This document shows positions 39,740 to 48,291 of a stretch of DNA of 64,000 nt, piece after piece (the first letter of the stretch is position 1; every line of letters starts with the position of its first letter). The stretch spans positions 1 through 64,000 of the forward strand of contig CADBKF010000001.1 of assembly GCA_902795195.1 (NCBI GenBank), read 5' to 3'. Both the position numbers and the translations under genes were made by a program. Under the pieces are notes generated by a model. It saw only the letters and a program-made list of their open reading frames with translations. It was not told the DNA's origin and did not search any database. The stretch is from Oscillospiraceae bacterium. GTDB taxonomy: Bacteria; Bacillota; Clostridia; Oscillospirales; Oscillospiraceae.

Positions 39740-40348
39740 TCATTTTGCCGCAAAAAACTGCTGCAACAGGTCCAAAAGCTTGAATTTCAGCTCGATTTCG
39801 ATGCTGCTGCCGGTGAGCAGATCGGTCTGCGCGTCGCTGAAGCCGGCGGCTGCGGCGGCGCAGGCCAAGTCCTCCGTGGTGGCGGGCAGGCACAGGGCAG
39901 GGAAGGCCACGCACCACCAGTTGTGGCCCTGCCCCTCGCCGATGACGGCGCGCAGGGCCTCATAGCGGCCGGCCGGCAGGGAAAAGGTGGGGTAGTCACG
40001 GCGCGGGAAGGCCTCCGGCTGCAGGCTCAGCCGGACCGGATCGCTGCAGCCGTCCGATTGCAGCAGCGCCTCGGCGGCCCGCTGCAGCTGCGGCAGGCCG
40101 CGCTGCAGGGCAAGCAGCGCCTCGTCCCGGGTCTCGCAGCCGGCGGTGAGGGCCGCGACCTCTGGCAGCAGCGCGTCACGCAGGGCGAGCTTCTGGGCCT
40201 GGTCGGCCTCCGAGTCGGAATTTGCCACCACGTGAAAGCGGATCAGCCGATCTGCGACGGCGATCTGCTCGGCCTGCACCAGAACAGCAAGGCTCCAAAG
40301 CGAGAGCAGCGCGGTCAGCAGGCACAGGATAACGATCTTTCTTCTCAT
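39740..40348 (-). CDS. spoIIR: Stage II sporulation protein R
   Basis: SpoIIR is exported from the forespore and activates SpoIIGA, which processes pro-sigma-E in the mother cell. The 202-residue product has an N-terminal membrane/signal segment and the family hallmark LIRFHVVANSDSEADQAQKLALRDAL near residues 35-60. ATG 40348 fits AAGGAG seven bases upstream. In Bacillus it is transcribed by sigma-F, and a candidate site is found upstream. It is evidence that the organism is a spore former. Confidence 0.93.
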   Translation of the reverse strand: MRRKIVILCLLTALLSLWSLAVLVQAEQIAVADRLIRFHVVANSDSEADQAQKLALRDALLPEVAALTAGCETRDEALLALQRGLPQLQRAAEALLQSDGCSDPVRLSLQPEAFPRRDYPTFSLPAGRYEALRAVIGEGQGHNWWCVAFPALCLPATTEDLACAAAAAGFSDAQTDLLTGSSIEIELKFKLLDLLQQFFAAK

Positions 40349-40377
40349 AAACAAGCTCCTTTTCGATCTTTGCAGGG

Positions 40378-40406
40378 AGAATTGACAAAATCGCTGCGCT
40401 TTATAC
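40378..40406 (-). promoter_or_regulatory. Possible sigma-F promoter of spoIIR
   Basis: On the minus strand GTATA (40406-40402), 15 bases, then GTCAATTCT (40386-40378). The -35 and the spacer fit the sigma-F consensus known from Bacillus; the -10 fits only partly. No good sigma-A element is seen. Confidence 0.35.
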
Positions 40407-40448
40407 CGTTTCCGTATTTTTCATACGTCGATGCTGCCGATTTTAAGG

Positions 40449-40477
40449 TTGAAAAGAAAGCAGAGGCATGGTATACT
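40449..40477 (+). promoter_or_regulatory. Promoter of the SLH-carboxypeptidase gene
   Basis: TTGAAA at 40449-40454, 17 bases, TGG-TATACT (40472-40477, extended -10). The coding start is 110 bases downstream. Confidence 0.75.
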
Positions 40478-40506
40478 ATAAAGTAATCGTGTTGTTTGTC
40501 ACCTTG

Positions 40507-40566
40507 GAGGGCCGCTTTGCGTCTTATGAAATGAGGCCCTCGATGAAATAATCCGGCGCCTGCCGG
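40507..40566 (+). other. Leader hairpins before the SLH-carboxypeptidase gene
   Basis: GAGGGCC (40507-40513) pairs with GGCCCTC (40535-40541), and CCGGC (40553-40557) pairs with GCCGG (40562-40566). Neither has a T run. The second lies 20 bases before the start codon and may affect translation or RNA stability. Confidence 0.5.
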
Positions 40567-40586
40567 AATACGAATGGAGTCATCCC

Positions 40587-43169
40587 ATGAAAACAAGCAG
40601 AAAAGCATGGCTCGCCCTGCTGCTGGCCCTGGCGCTGCTGCTGCCGATGCTGCCGGTCCGCGCGGACGAGGCACAGCCGGCGGACGCAGCCCTGCAGACA
40701 GAGACCGCGCCGGAGCAGAGCGGCGAAGCAGCCGTCCGGCTGCCGGATGAGGCGCATGCGCGCTACATCAACGGCGACCAGAACGGCGCCTTCCGCCCGA
40801 AGGACAGCCTGACGCGGGCGGAGCTTGCCACCATCATCTACAATCTGGGGAGCTACCCCAAGGGCAGCACCGCCTTCACGGACGTCAAGCCCACCGCCTG
40901 GTATGCAGAGGCCATCTACGCCCTCGCGGCGCAGGGCATCCTGCAGGGCTTTTCCGACGGCAGCTTCCGGCCGCAGAGCGCCGTGACCCGCGCGCAGGTG
41001 GTCACGATCCTGCAGCGGCTGAGCGGCGAGGCCGCACCGGAGGAGGTCACGACCTTCCCCGATGTGGCCGATACCTTCTGGGCCTACGGCGCGATCTGCC
41101 TGGCGCAGAGCAAGGGCTGGGTCAAGGGCTATGAGGACGGCAGCTTCCGACCCAACCGGGCCGTCACCCGCGCGGAGATTGTCACGATCCTAAACCGCTA
41201 TCTCGGCCGCGTGCCCGACCGGGCGGCCATCGACGCCGATCCGAATCTGCGCTTTTTCCCGGACGTGGCGAAAACCAGCTGGTACTACTACGACGTCATG
41301 GAGGCCTCCGTCACCCACCGCGCCCACTATGACGAGACCGAGCACTGGGTGAGCGCAGAGACCTATGTTTCCGAGCACCCCGACGGCTTCTACTGCATCA
41401 ACAACCGAGTCTATCTGCAGAAAAACGGCGCGTTTTTGCACACGGCCGTCTCCGGAGAATTTGACGGCGTGCCCTATGCCGTGGCGGCCGATACCGGCAT
41501 CTGCACGATCTGGTCGCAGGTGATCCGCCTGGCAAACGGCGAGCTCGTCTTTCTCAAGGGCTCGCGCCCCGAGGCGCTGCCCGGCAAGTACGAGACCGGC
41601 TTCTACGTGCGAAACGGCCAGCTCTATGTGGTCCAGAGCGGCAAGATCCTGCACACCAAGCAGAGCGGCACCCTGAGCGGCGTGAGCTACACCTGCACCG
41701 GCGAGAGCGGCGTGTGCACCAGCCCCGACTGGACGAAGCTGCCGCTCAAGGGCGTGGATCTGAGCGTGTTTACCGGCAAGGTCCCGGCAAAGCCCAGCTG
41801 CAGCTTCACCGACGTGGAGAAGAGCGCCTGGTACTATTCCGCCGTGGCGATCGTCGAGCAGCTGGGCCTCATGGGCGCCGCGAGCGGCAGCAGCTTCCAG
41901 CCCAAGACGAACGTGACCTACCGGCAGCTGCTCGAGGCGGCGATCGCCGTCTACGAGAGCTACTTCCGGGTCAGCGACCAGCCGGCCCGAAGCGGCGACG
42001 CTGCGCTGCTGCAGCTGGCGCGGCGCTACGAGATCGTCCAGAGCGAGAGCCTCAGCCTGGATGCCGCAGTCACCCGGGGCGACGTGGTGCTCTATCTCTA
42101 CCGCGCGCTGCGGGGCAGGGAGCTGACCGCGAAGAACGAGGTCGACGCGATCCCGGATGTGCCGACGAGCAACAAATACTACGCCTGCACCATGGCCTTT
42201 TACCGGGCGGGTATCCTGCAGGGCATGGACGATGCCGGCAGCGCCAAGCTCAGCCGGAACGTCACCCGCGCGGAGCTGGCCGCCATGCTGACCCGGCTCG
42301 TGCTGCCCTCGGAGCGCTTGAGCTTCTGGATGGGCGCCAAGACGATCAAGACCCTGACCTACGGCGTCAGCGGCTCGGGCAAGTACCAGCTCAACGCCTA
42401 TCAATTCGGCACCGGCCCCAACGTGATGGTGCTGACCTACGTGATGCACGGCTGGGAGGACAACTGGGACAGAGACGGCCAGGAGCTGATGTATCTGGCC
42501 GACCAGATGCGCACCTTCCTGGAGAAGAACTATGAGACGATCAAAAACGGCGACTGGACGGTCTACGTGCTGCGCTGCTGCAACCCGGACGGCATGCTGC
42601 TGGGCACCACAAACAACGGCCCTGGCCGCTGCACGACGACCTATTACGACGCCGGCGGCAATCTCTCCACAGCGCACGGCATCGACATGAACCGCTGCTT
42701 CCCCTACAACTTCGTGGTCCGGACCAACGACCGGAACTTCAACGGCACAGAGCCCCTGGGCTGCCGCGAGGCGCAGGCGCTGGCGGATTTCGTGCAGCAG
42801 GTCAAGGGCAGCGGGCGGAACATCTGCATCGACACCCACGGCTGGCTGAGCCAGATCATCACGAGCTCCGGCCAGGGCGGCGCGATCTACAAGGCCTTCT
42901 ACCGGCGCTTCCCGAACAACAGCTTCAACAGCCTGCTGGGCGGCAGCGGCTACTTCACCTCGTGGACCGCCTACCGCGTGGGCTACGACAGCTGCCTGTT
43001 CGAGATGCCGTCCGACGTTATGAGCCACAATGATTTTGTAAACAGCGGCTACATCGAGCGCTACCAGGCGGCCATCCTGGAGCTGCTCACGAGCTACCGC
43101 GATCTGCCCCAGCAGACTCTGCCGGAGACAGACGAAAGCGCCCCGGTCGAGGACCTCGGCGGCAACTGA
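40587..43169 (+). CDS. S-layer-homology protein with M14 metallocarboxypeptidase domain
   Basis: The 860-residue product has a signal peptide (about 1-26), three SLH modules (about 50-210, containing FTDVKPTAWYAEAIYALAAQGI), a middle region of unknown fold (about 215-400), two more SLH-like modules (about 405-465 and 515-575), and an M14 carboxypeptidase-type domain (about 580-840). Visible M14 elements are the zinc HxxE in VMHGWED, the CNPDG and GIDMNRCFP substrate motifs, the second zinc histidine in CIDTHGW, and the catalytic glutamate in LFEMP. It is probably displayed on the cell surface by SLH binding to wall polymer and cleaves peptides or peptidoglycan stems; the substrate is unknown. 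Confidence 0.92.
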   Translation: MKTSRKAWLALLLALALLLPMLPVRADEAQPADAALQTETAPEQSGEAAVRLPDEAHARYINGDQNGAFRPKDSLTRAELATIIYNLGSYPKGSTAFTDVKPTAWYAEAIYALAAQGILQGFSDGSFRPQSAVTRAQVVTILQRLSGEAAPEEVTTFPDVADTFWAYGAICLAQSKGWVKGYEDGSFRPNRAVTRAEIVTILNRYLGRVPDRAAIDADPNLRFFPDVAKTSWYYYDVMEASVTHRAHYDETEHWVSAETYVSEHPDGFYCINNRVYLQKNGAFLHTAVSGEFDGVPYAVAADTGICTIWSQVIRLANGELVFLKGSRPEALPGKYETGFYVRNGQLYVVQSGKILHTKQSGTLSGVSYTCTGESGVCTSPDWTKLPLKGVDLSVFTGKVPAKPSCSFTDVEKSAWYYSAVAIVEQLGLMGAASGSSFQPKTNVTYRQLLEAAIAVYESYFRVSDQPARSGDAALLQLARRYEIVQSESLSLDAAVTRGDVVLYLYRALRGRELTAKNEVDAIPDVPTSNKYYACTMAFYRAGILQGMDDAGSAKLSRNVTRAELAAMLTRLVLPSERLSFWMGAKTIKTLTYGVSGSGKYQLNAYQFGTGPNVMVLTYVMHGWEDNWDRDGQELMYLADQMRTFLEKNYETIKNGDWTVYVLRCCNPDGMLLGTTNNGPGRCTTTYYDAGGNLSTAHGIDMNRCFPYNFVVRTNDRNFNGTEPLGCREAQALADFVQQVKGSGRNICIDTHGWLSQIITSSGQGGAIYKAFYRRFPNNSFNSLLGGSGYFTSWTAYRVGYDSCLFEMPSDVMSHNDFVNSGYIERYQAAILELLTSYRDLPQQTLPETDESAPVEDLGGN

Positions 43170-43177
43170 TGTATAAG

Positions 43178-43213
43178 AAAAAAGCGTGTTCGCTTCGGCG
43201 AACACGCTTTTTT
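43178..43213. terminator. Terminator shared by the SLH protein and DivIVA-like genes
   Basis: A 16-base perfect stem (43178-43193 with 43198-43213, loop TTCG) with T run. The AAAAAA on the left gives a T run for the opposite direction. Confidence 0.93.
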
Positions 43214-43227
43214 CATATGCAAATGGA

Positions 43228-43926
43228 TTACAGCTCCGCTTCGGCCAGCTCGCGGTTTTTCTCGCTCACGGCCTGGAAGGACTGCTCGGCCTCGGCGTAG
43301 GAGCTGCGGATCGTGCTCAGCAGCTGCAGCAGCTGATTGACGTCCAGCTGCAGGGTGCGGGTGAGCTGATCGAGGTCGGACTTGCCGGTCTCGATGCGGG
43401 CAGAGGCGTTGCTGAACACCGCGCGGACCTGGCGGTAGACCTCCGCCGAGCGCTCTCTTGCCAGGCGCTCTGTGACCTCGGCGCGGCGATAGGCGGCGAG
43501 CTCGAGCTCGGAATAGTCCTTCTGCTCGCGCTGGGTGGGCATCACGTCCGCCACCGGGGGGATCGGGGCGCTCAGCGGCTGGGAGGCGGTGTGCTCGCGC
43601 AGCTGGGTGAGCTCGGCCTCGAGCGCGCGGTTTCTGGCGTTCAGGGTGTTGTTGTCGGCCTTGACCGCCTCGAGCTCCTCCTTGACCTGGAACAGCTCTG
43701 CCTTGACGGCCTCGAGCTCCTCCTGCGCGGCGGGATTCGACTTTGCCTCCTCCAGGGCGGCGTTGGCCTCGTCGAGCTGGGCAACCAGACGCAGATTGGC
43801 GTCCTGCAGGCTGCGGCGCTCCTTTTCCTGCTCCAGGGTCAGACCTTCGATATATTCCACCACGTCCTCCCGGTTGAAGCCGTGAAGCGCGGTCCGGAAA
43901 TTCTTCCCGTTGAGATATTCAGCCAT
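43228..43926 (-). CDS. DivIVA-domain coiled-coil protein
   Basis: DivIVA/GpsB-type proteins bind curved membrane at poles and septa and recruit partners through coiled coils. The 232-residue product has the DivIVA N-terminal pattern NGKNFRTALHGFNREDVVEYI (residues about 5-26) followed by heptad coiled coil to about residue 110 and a further coil toward the end. The sequence differs from classical DivIVA and the second coil is longer, so it could be a Clostridia-specific paralogue. ATG 43926 has AGAGGG upstream. Confidence 0.85.
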   Translation of the reverse strand: MAEYLNGKNFRTALHGFNREDVVEYIEGLTLEQEKERRSLQDANLRLVAQLDEANAALEEAKSNPAAQEELEAVKAELFQVKEELEAVKADNNTLNARNRALEAELTQLREHTASQPLSAPIPPVADVMPTQREQKDYSELELAAYRRAEVTERLARERSAEVYRQVRAVFSNASARIETGKSDLDQLTRTLQLDVNQLLQLLSTIRSSYAEAEQSFQAVSEKNRELAEAEL

Positions 43927-43958
43927 GACAATCCCTCTTTTTACAAAATCTTTACGAC

Positions 43959-43987
43959 AGTATACCACAAAAAAATCGGAAAAACAA
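43959..43987 (-). promoter_or_regulatory. Promoter of the DivIVA-like gene
   Basis: On the minus strand TTGTTT (43987-43982), 17 bases, TGG-TATACT (43964-43959). The site begins next to the trmO stop. Confidence 0.7.
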
Positions 43988-44677
43988 CTAGCTTCCAGAC
44001 ATTTCTTCCGTTTTTTTCAGCTCTGTGACCAGAAGCCTGGCCCCGTCCACAGAAAAACGCAGGTCGAACGCGCCGAAGCGCATGCCGTAGCTGCGGCCCG
44101 GGTCGTTCTGATAGCGGGGGCGCGGGTCCTGGGCCAGCACCTCGATCAGCGCCTGCTGCCGGTCCGCCGGGATCTGCGCGAGCAGCTCGGGCGGGATCTC
44201 CACGGTCAGGGCGGGCGCAGGCCGTTCGGATGCAAAGCCGCCCGTGGCCTCGGGGACGCAGTCGGCGTAGGGAAGATAGGGCTTGATGTCATAGATGGGC
44301 GTGCCGTCCATCAGATCGGCCCCGGAAACAATGAGCACCGCGCCCTCGTCCTTTGTCTGCTCAATGCCCTCGAGCCGCACGCAGGACAGGCCGATCGGAT
44401 TTGGCCGGAAGGGCGAGCGCGTGGCAAACACGCCCAGCCGGGCATTGCCGCCCAGCCGCGGCGGGCGCACGGTGGGCGACCAGGGATGGCCCACGGATTT
44501 GGAGAACTCCCAGAGAAGCCAGATATGAGAAAAGCCCTCCAGGCCCCGCAGCGCGTCGGGATTGCGGTATTCCGGCGCAAAGACCACCCGCGCCCGCAGC
44601 GACGGCACCAGCCCCGCCTGCCGCGGCACGCCGAATTTTTCGGGAAATTCCGTGCGGATGCATGCAATATGTTCCAT
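43988..44677 (-). CDS. trmO: tRNA N6-threonylcarbamoyladenosine methyltransferase TrmO (TsaA)
   Basis: TrmO methylates the t6A base at position 37 of certain threonine tRNAs with S-adenosylmethionine. The 229-residue product contains the TsaA fold core: IACIRTEFPEKFGVPRQ at the N terminus, LRGLEGFSHIWLLWEF near 45-60, RLGVFATRSPFRPNPIGLS near 80-98 and the DGTPIYDIKPYLPYADC strand near 125-142. A TrmO C-terminal extension follows. No signal peptide. Confidence 0.95.
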   Translation of the reverse strand: MEHIACIRTEFPEKFGVPRQAGLVPSLRARVVFAPEYRNPDALRGLEGFSHIWLLWEFSKSVGHPWSPTVRPPRLGGNARLGVFATRSPFRPNPIGLSCVRLEGIEQTKDEGAVLIVSGADLMDGTPIYDIKPYLPYADCVPEATGGFASERPAPALTVEIPPELLAQIPADRQQALIEVLAQDPRPRYQNDPGRSYGMRFGAFDLRFSVDGARLLVTELKKTEEMSGS

Positions 44678-44752
44678 GGCGCACCTCGAGCCTTCAAGAT
44701 AGCATCATTCTACCATTTTCGCGGGAATTTTGCAAGCGGGAACAATCTTCGG

Positions 44753-44781
44753 TTGCCATTTGCCGAAAACTGTGGTATACT
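44753..44781 (+). promoter_or_regulatory. Promoter of trpS, upstream of a structured leader
   Basis: TTGCCA at 44753-44758, 17 bases, TGG-TATACT (44776-44781, extended -10). It is followed by the hairpin-array repeat at 44792-44916, so the repeat should be in the leader RNA of trpS. Confidence 0.75.
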
Positions 44782-44791
44782 ATGTTCAAAT

Positions 44792-44916
44792 TTATACTAG
44801 AATGCAATAAAACCATTTATAATGGTTTTATTCGTCGAACACTGAAAGCGTTCGACGCTCCGCATGAAATGCGGAGGCATTCGTACGTAAATCGTTTTAT
44901 TGCAGTTCAGTATTAT
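44792..44916 (+). repeat. Hairpin-array repeat, copy 2
   Basis: The sequence TTATACTAGAATGCAATAAAACC matches, in reverse, the one ending at 174. Hairpins in order: AATAAAACCATT/AATGGTTTTATT, CGTCGAAC/GTTCGACG, CTCCGCAT/ATGCGGAG, then a GTACGTA element and AATCGTTTTATTGC. Copy 1 has extra hairpins in place of the last part. It ends 30 bases before trpS and resembles neither a T-box nor any riboswitch I know. Confidence 0.85.
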
Positions 44917-44945
44917 GCGAATTTCTGATTTTGAGGTGAAACACC

Positions 44946-45944
44946 ATGGATGAAAAGAAAATTATGCTCTCCGGCATCAAGCCCTCCGGCGATCTGACGC
45001 TCGGCAGCTACCTGGGCGCGATCAAGCACTGGAAGGAGAGAGCCGACGAATTTGACTGCTATTACTTCATGGCCGACCTGCACGCCATCACCGTGCGGCA
45101 GAACCCGGCGGATCTGCGGCGGCGCACGATGGAGCAGCTGGCGCAGTACATCGCCTGCGGCCTGGACCCGGAAAAGAACACGCTCTTCATCCAGAGCCAT
45201 GTGCATCAGCACGCGGAGCTTGGCTGGGTGCTCAACTGCTACGCCATGTTCGGCGAGCTCTCGCGCATGACCCAGTTCAAGGACAAGAGCGCCAAGAACG
45301 CCGACAACATCAACGGCGGCCTGTTTACCTATCCGGCCCTGATGGCGGCGGACATCCTGCTCTATCAGCCCGACTACGTGCCCGTGGGCGAGGATCAGAA
45401 GCAGCACGTGGAGCTCACGCGCGACATCGCGACCCGCTTCAACCACCTCTACGGCGACACCTTCAAGATCCCCGAGCCCTATATCTCCAAGGTTGGCGCC
45501 CGGATCATGAGCCTGGCCGATCCCACCGCCAAGATGTCCAAGTCCGAGAACGACGATCCCGGCAGAGTCACGCTGATGGACGACCCGGCCTTCATCCTCA
45601 AGCAGTTCAAGCGCGCGGTCACCGACTGTGACGCCTGCGTGCGCTACGACCCCGAGAACAAAAAGGGCATCTCCAACCTGATGACGATCTACGCCGCCAC
45701 CACCGGCAAGAGCTTTGCCGAGATCGAGCGGGAGTTTGACGGTCAGGGCTACGGCACGTTCAAGACCGCCGTGGGCGAGTCCGTTGTGGAGCTGCTGCGG
45801 CCCATCCGCGAGGAGGCCGGCCGGCTCATGAAGGACAAGGCCTACCTTGAGAGCGTCTGCAAGCAGGGCGCGGAAAAGGCCGGCTATGTGGCCAACAAGA
45901 CCCTGCGCAAGGTCTACAAGCGCGTCGGCTTTGTGGCCAAATGA
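44946..45944 (+). CDS. trpS: Tryptophanyl-tRNA synthetase
   Basis: This class I synthetase charges tRNA-Trp. The 332-residue product has the N-terminal SGIKPSGDLTLGSYLGA (HIGH-like) motif, the FIQSHVHQHAEL and DLHAITV active-site segments, and the KMSKS motif at about residue 194 (AKMSKSEND). GAGGTGAAACACC precedes ATG. No T-box specifier hairpin or antiterminator was identified in the 165-base leader, unlike many Firmicutes trpS genes. Confidence 0.97.
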   Translation: MDEKKIMLSGIKPSGDLTLGSYLGAIKHWKERADEFDCYYFMADLHAITVRQNPADLRRRTMEQLAQYIACGLDPEKNTLFIQSHVHQHAELGWVLNCYAMFGELSRMTQFKDKSAKNADNINGGLFTYPALMAADILLYQPDYVPVGEDQKQHVELTRDIATRFNHLYGDTFKIPEPYISKVGARIMSLADPTAKMSKSENDDPGRVTLMDDPAFILKQFKRAVTDCDACVRYDPENKKGISNLMTIYAATTGKSFAEIEREFDGQGYGTFKTAVGESVVELLRPIREEAGRLMKDKAYLESVCKQGAEKAGYVANKTLRKVYKRVGFVAK

Positions 45945-45982
45945 TCTCGCGGCCCGTGGCTGCGGGGAAGTGAGGGACTCCT

Positions 45983-47080
45983 ATGGAGCTTGATTTCAAA
46001 TTGATCGGGCCGGTGCTGCTGGCGATTTTGTGCGCCGGCGTGCTCGCGTTCGCGCTCACGCCGCCCGTCAAGATCCTGGCCGAGCGGGTGGGCGCCATCG
46101 ACGTACCCCTCGACGATCGCCGCATGCACAAAACGCCCATTCCCAGGATGGGCGGTCTGGCGATTTTTCTGGCGTTTTTCCTGACTTCGCTGCTGTTTCT
46201 CCATCCGCTCGACCGGGGGATGCAGTCGGTGCTGCTAGCGCTGGTGGTCATCGTGATCCTGGGCGTTCTGGACGATATCTACAACCTGCACCCGGGGCTG
46301 AAGCTCGCGGTGCAGATCGGCGCGGCCTGTATCGTGATCTTTTACGGCGGCATCCGCATCGACCACATCACAAACCCGTTCGGCGGTGTCAAATCCTTCT
46401 TTGCCCTGGGCGTGTTTGAGATTCCGGTGACGCTTCTGTGGATCGTCGCCATCACCAACGCGGTCAACTTCATCGACGGGCTCGACGGGCTGGCCTGCGG
46501 CGTGTCGTGCATCACCTCCATCAATATGCTGGTGATCGCGCTGCTCGTGGCGGAGCCCAAGGTCGCCCTGATCATGGCGGCGCTGGCGGGCGCCTGCCTG
46601 GGCTTTTTGCCCTACAACTTCAACCCGGCCAAGATCTTCATGGGCGACACCGGCTCGACATTTCTGGGCTTTCTGCTGGCCTCGGTGTCGATCCAGGGCC
46701 TGTTCAAGGCCTACGCCGTGGTTTCGGTGGCGGTGCCGTTTTTGCTGCTGGGACTGCCGATTTTCGACATTGTCTCCTCCGTGATTCGCCGCCTGGCCCA
46801 CGGGAAAAACCCGATGCAGGGCGACCGCGGCCACTTCCATCACCGGCTGATCGATATGGGCCTGAGCCAGAAGCAGTCGGTCGCCGTGGCCTATCTGCTC
46901 ACGGCGGTGATGGGCCTTGCCACGGTGCTTTTGACCTCCACGGGCGCCATGAAAACCGTGATGGTCGTGCTGGCCGTCGTGGTCGTGGGCGGCATCGGCT
47001 TTGAGATCTACTCCGGCGAGCGCATCAAAAAGCAGCAGGAGCAGCAGGGACAAAAGGAGGACGCGCATGGATCGGATTAG
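45983..47080 (+). CDS. tagO: Undecaprenyl-phosphate N-acetylglucosaminyl 1-phosphate transferase (TagO/WecA-type)
   Basis: This membrane enzyme begins wall teichoic acid or other wall-glycan assembly by linking GlcNAc-phosphate to undecaprenyl phosphate. The 365-residue product has about eleven hydrophobic segments, with family motifs: VPLDDRRMHKTPIPRMGG near residue 36-53, GVLDDIYNL (two aspartates), NAVNFIDGLDGLACG near 158-172, and FMGDTGST near 218. The final cytoplasmic tail is glutamine/lysine rich. It overlaps the next gene by 14 bases. Start ATG 45983 follows AAGTGAGGG. Confidence 0.93.
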   Translation: MELDFKLIGPVLLAILCAGVLAFALTPPVKILAERVGAIDVPLDDRRMHKTPIPRMGGLAIFLAFFLTSLLFLHPLDRGMQSVLLALVVIVILGVLDDIYNLHPGLKLAVQIGAACIVIFYGGIRIDHITNPFGGVKSFFALGVFEIPVTLLWIVAITNAVNFIDGLDGLACGVSCITSINMLVIALLVAEPKVALIMAALAGACLGFLPYNFNPAKIFMGDTGSTFLGFLLASVSIQGLFKAYAVVSVAVPFLLLGLPIFDIVSSVIRRLAHGKNPMQGDRGHFHHRLIDMGLSQKQSVAVAYLLTAVMGLATVLLTSTGAMKTVMVVLAVVVVGGIGFEIYSGERIKKQQEQQGQKEDAHGSD

Positions 47081-48212
47081 AGTCATGTCCGTCTTCGGCA
47101 CCCGCCCGGAGGCGATCAAGATGGCGCCGCTCGTGCTGGAGCTGGCCAAGCGGCCGGAATTTGAGAGCATCTGCTGCCTGAGCGGCCAGCACCGCGAGAT
47201 GCTGCAGTCGGTCATGGACATTTTTGGCCTCAAGGCCGACTACAACCTGGACATCATGCAGAAGCAGCAGACGCTGTCGTCCATCACGAGCCGGACGCTT
47301 TTGGGCATGGACGCGGTGATCGAGCAGGCGAAGCCGGACCTCATCCTGGTCCACGGCGACACCTCCACGACCTTTGCAGGCGCGCTTTCGGCCTTCTACC
47401 ACAAGGTCCCGGTGGGCCATGTGGAGGCGGGCCTTCGCACCTACGACAAATACTCGCCCTACCCCGAGGAGATGAACCGGACGCTCACCGGCGATATCGC
47501 CGCGCTGCACTTTGCCCCGACGGCGGCCAACGCCGAAAATCTGCGCAGGGAGCGGGTGCAGGGCGAGATCTTCGTCACCGGCAACACCGTGATCGACGCG
47601 ATGAGGTACACGGTGCAGCGGGATTACCGCTTCTCCACCGAGGCGCTGAACGCCCTGGATTTTGAGCATCGCCGGGTGATCGCCGTGACCTGCCACCGCA
47701 GGGAAAACTACGGCGCGCCGATGCGGAATATCTTTGAGGCCATCCGGCAGTTGGCAGAGATGCATCCCGAGGCGGAGTTCGTCTACCCGGTGCACCTGAG
47801 CCCGGTCGTGCGCGAGGCGGCCTTCGGCATGCTGGCGGATGTGCCGCAGGTGCATCTGATCGACCCGATCGACGTGCAGGAGATGCACAATCTGATGGCC
47901 CGCTGCTTTATGGTCATGACCGACTCCGGCGGCCTGCAGGAGGAGGCGCCGGCGCTGGGAAAGCCGGTGCTGGTGCTGCGCCGCGAGACCGAGCGCCCCG
48001 AGGCCGTCACCGCCGGCACGGTCAAGCTGGCCGGCGTGGAACAAGCGACCATCGTTCGCCTGGCAGACGAGCTGCTCTCCGATCCCGCGGCCTACCGGAA
48101 AATGGCAAAGGCCGTCAACCCCTACGGCGACGGCAGCGCCTGCCCGAGAATCGCCGAGGCGATCGAGTGGCATTTCGGCCTGTGCAAGGACCGTCCGGCA
48201 GATTTCTGCTGA
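47067..48212 (+). CDS. mnaA: UDP-N-acetylglucosamine 2-epimerase, non-hydrolysing
   Basis: MnaA/WecB interconverts UDP-GlcNAc and UDP-ManNAc; the second sugar is needed for the teichoic acid linkage unit. The 381-residue product has the characteristic VFGTRPEAIKMAPLV start, HGDTSTTFAG, VEAGLRTYDKYSPYPEE, TCHRRENYG and TDSGGLQEEAPALGKPVLVLR with the ERPEA end. ATG 47067 has AAAGGAGG upstream. Its adjacency with tagO fits co-ordinate wall-polymer precursor supply. A terminator follows. Confidence 0.96.
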   Translation: MDRIRVMSVFGTRPEAIKMAPLVLELAKRPEFESICCLSGQHREMLQSVMDIFGLKADYNLDIMQKQQTLSSITSRTLLGMDAVIEQAKPDLILVHGDTSTTFAGALSAFYHKVPVGHVEAGLRTYDKYSPYPEEMNRTLTGDIAALHFAPTAANAENLRRERVQGEIFVTGNTVIDAMRYTVQRDYRFSTEALNALDFEHRRVIAVTCHRRENYGAPMRNIFEAIRQLAEMHPEAEFVYPVHLSPVVREAAFGMLADVPQVHLIDPIDVQEMHNLMARCFMVMTDSGGLQEEAPALGKPVLVLRRETERPEAVTAGTVKLAGVEQATIVRLADELLSDPAAYRKMAKAVNPYGDGSACPRIAEAIEWHFGLCKDRPADFC

Positions 48213-48220
48213 AAAATACA

Positions 48221-48257
48221 AAAACGAGGGAAAAGCGTCGTGCTTTTCCCTCGTTTT
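48221..48257. terminator. Terminator between mnaA and telA
   Basis: A 16-base stem (48221-48236 with 48242-48257, loop GTCGT) with a TTTT run at the right and AAAA at the left, usable in both directions. Confidence 0.88.
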
Positions 48258-48291
48258 GTTGATTGTCTTTAGTTTTGTTGATTGTCTTTAG
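48254..48291. repeat. Perfect 19-bp tandem duplication
   Basis: TTTTGTTGATTGTCTTTAG occurs twice back to back (48254-48272, 48273-48291). The second copy contains the telA stop codon (minus strand), the first overlaps the terminator's T run, so it looks like a recent local duplication. Confidence 0.85.

Noticed and set aside
44782..44945. T-box riboswitch before trpS
   Set aside because: No conserved T-box sequence, specifier loop or terminator/antiterminator pair was found; the leader is the hairpin-array repeat.
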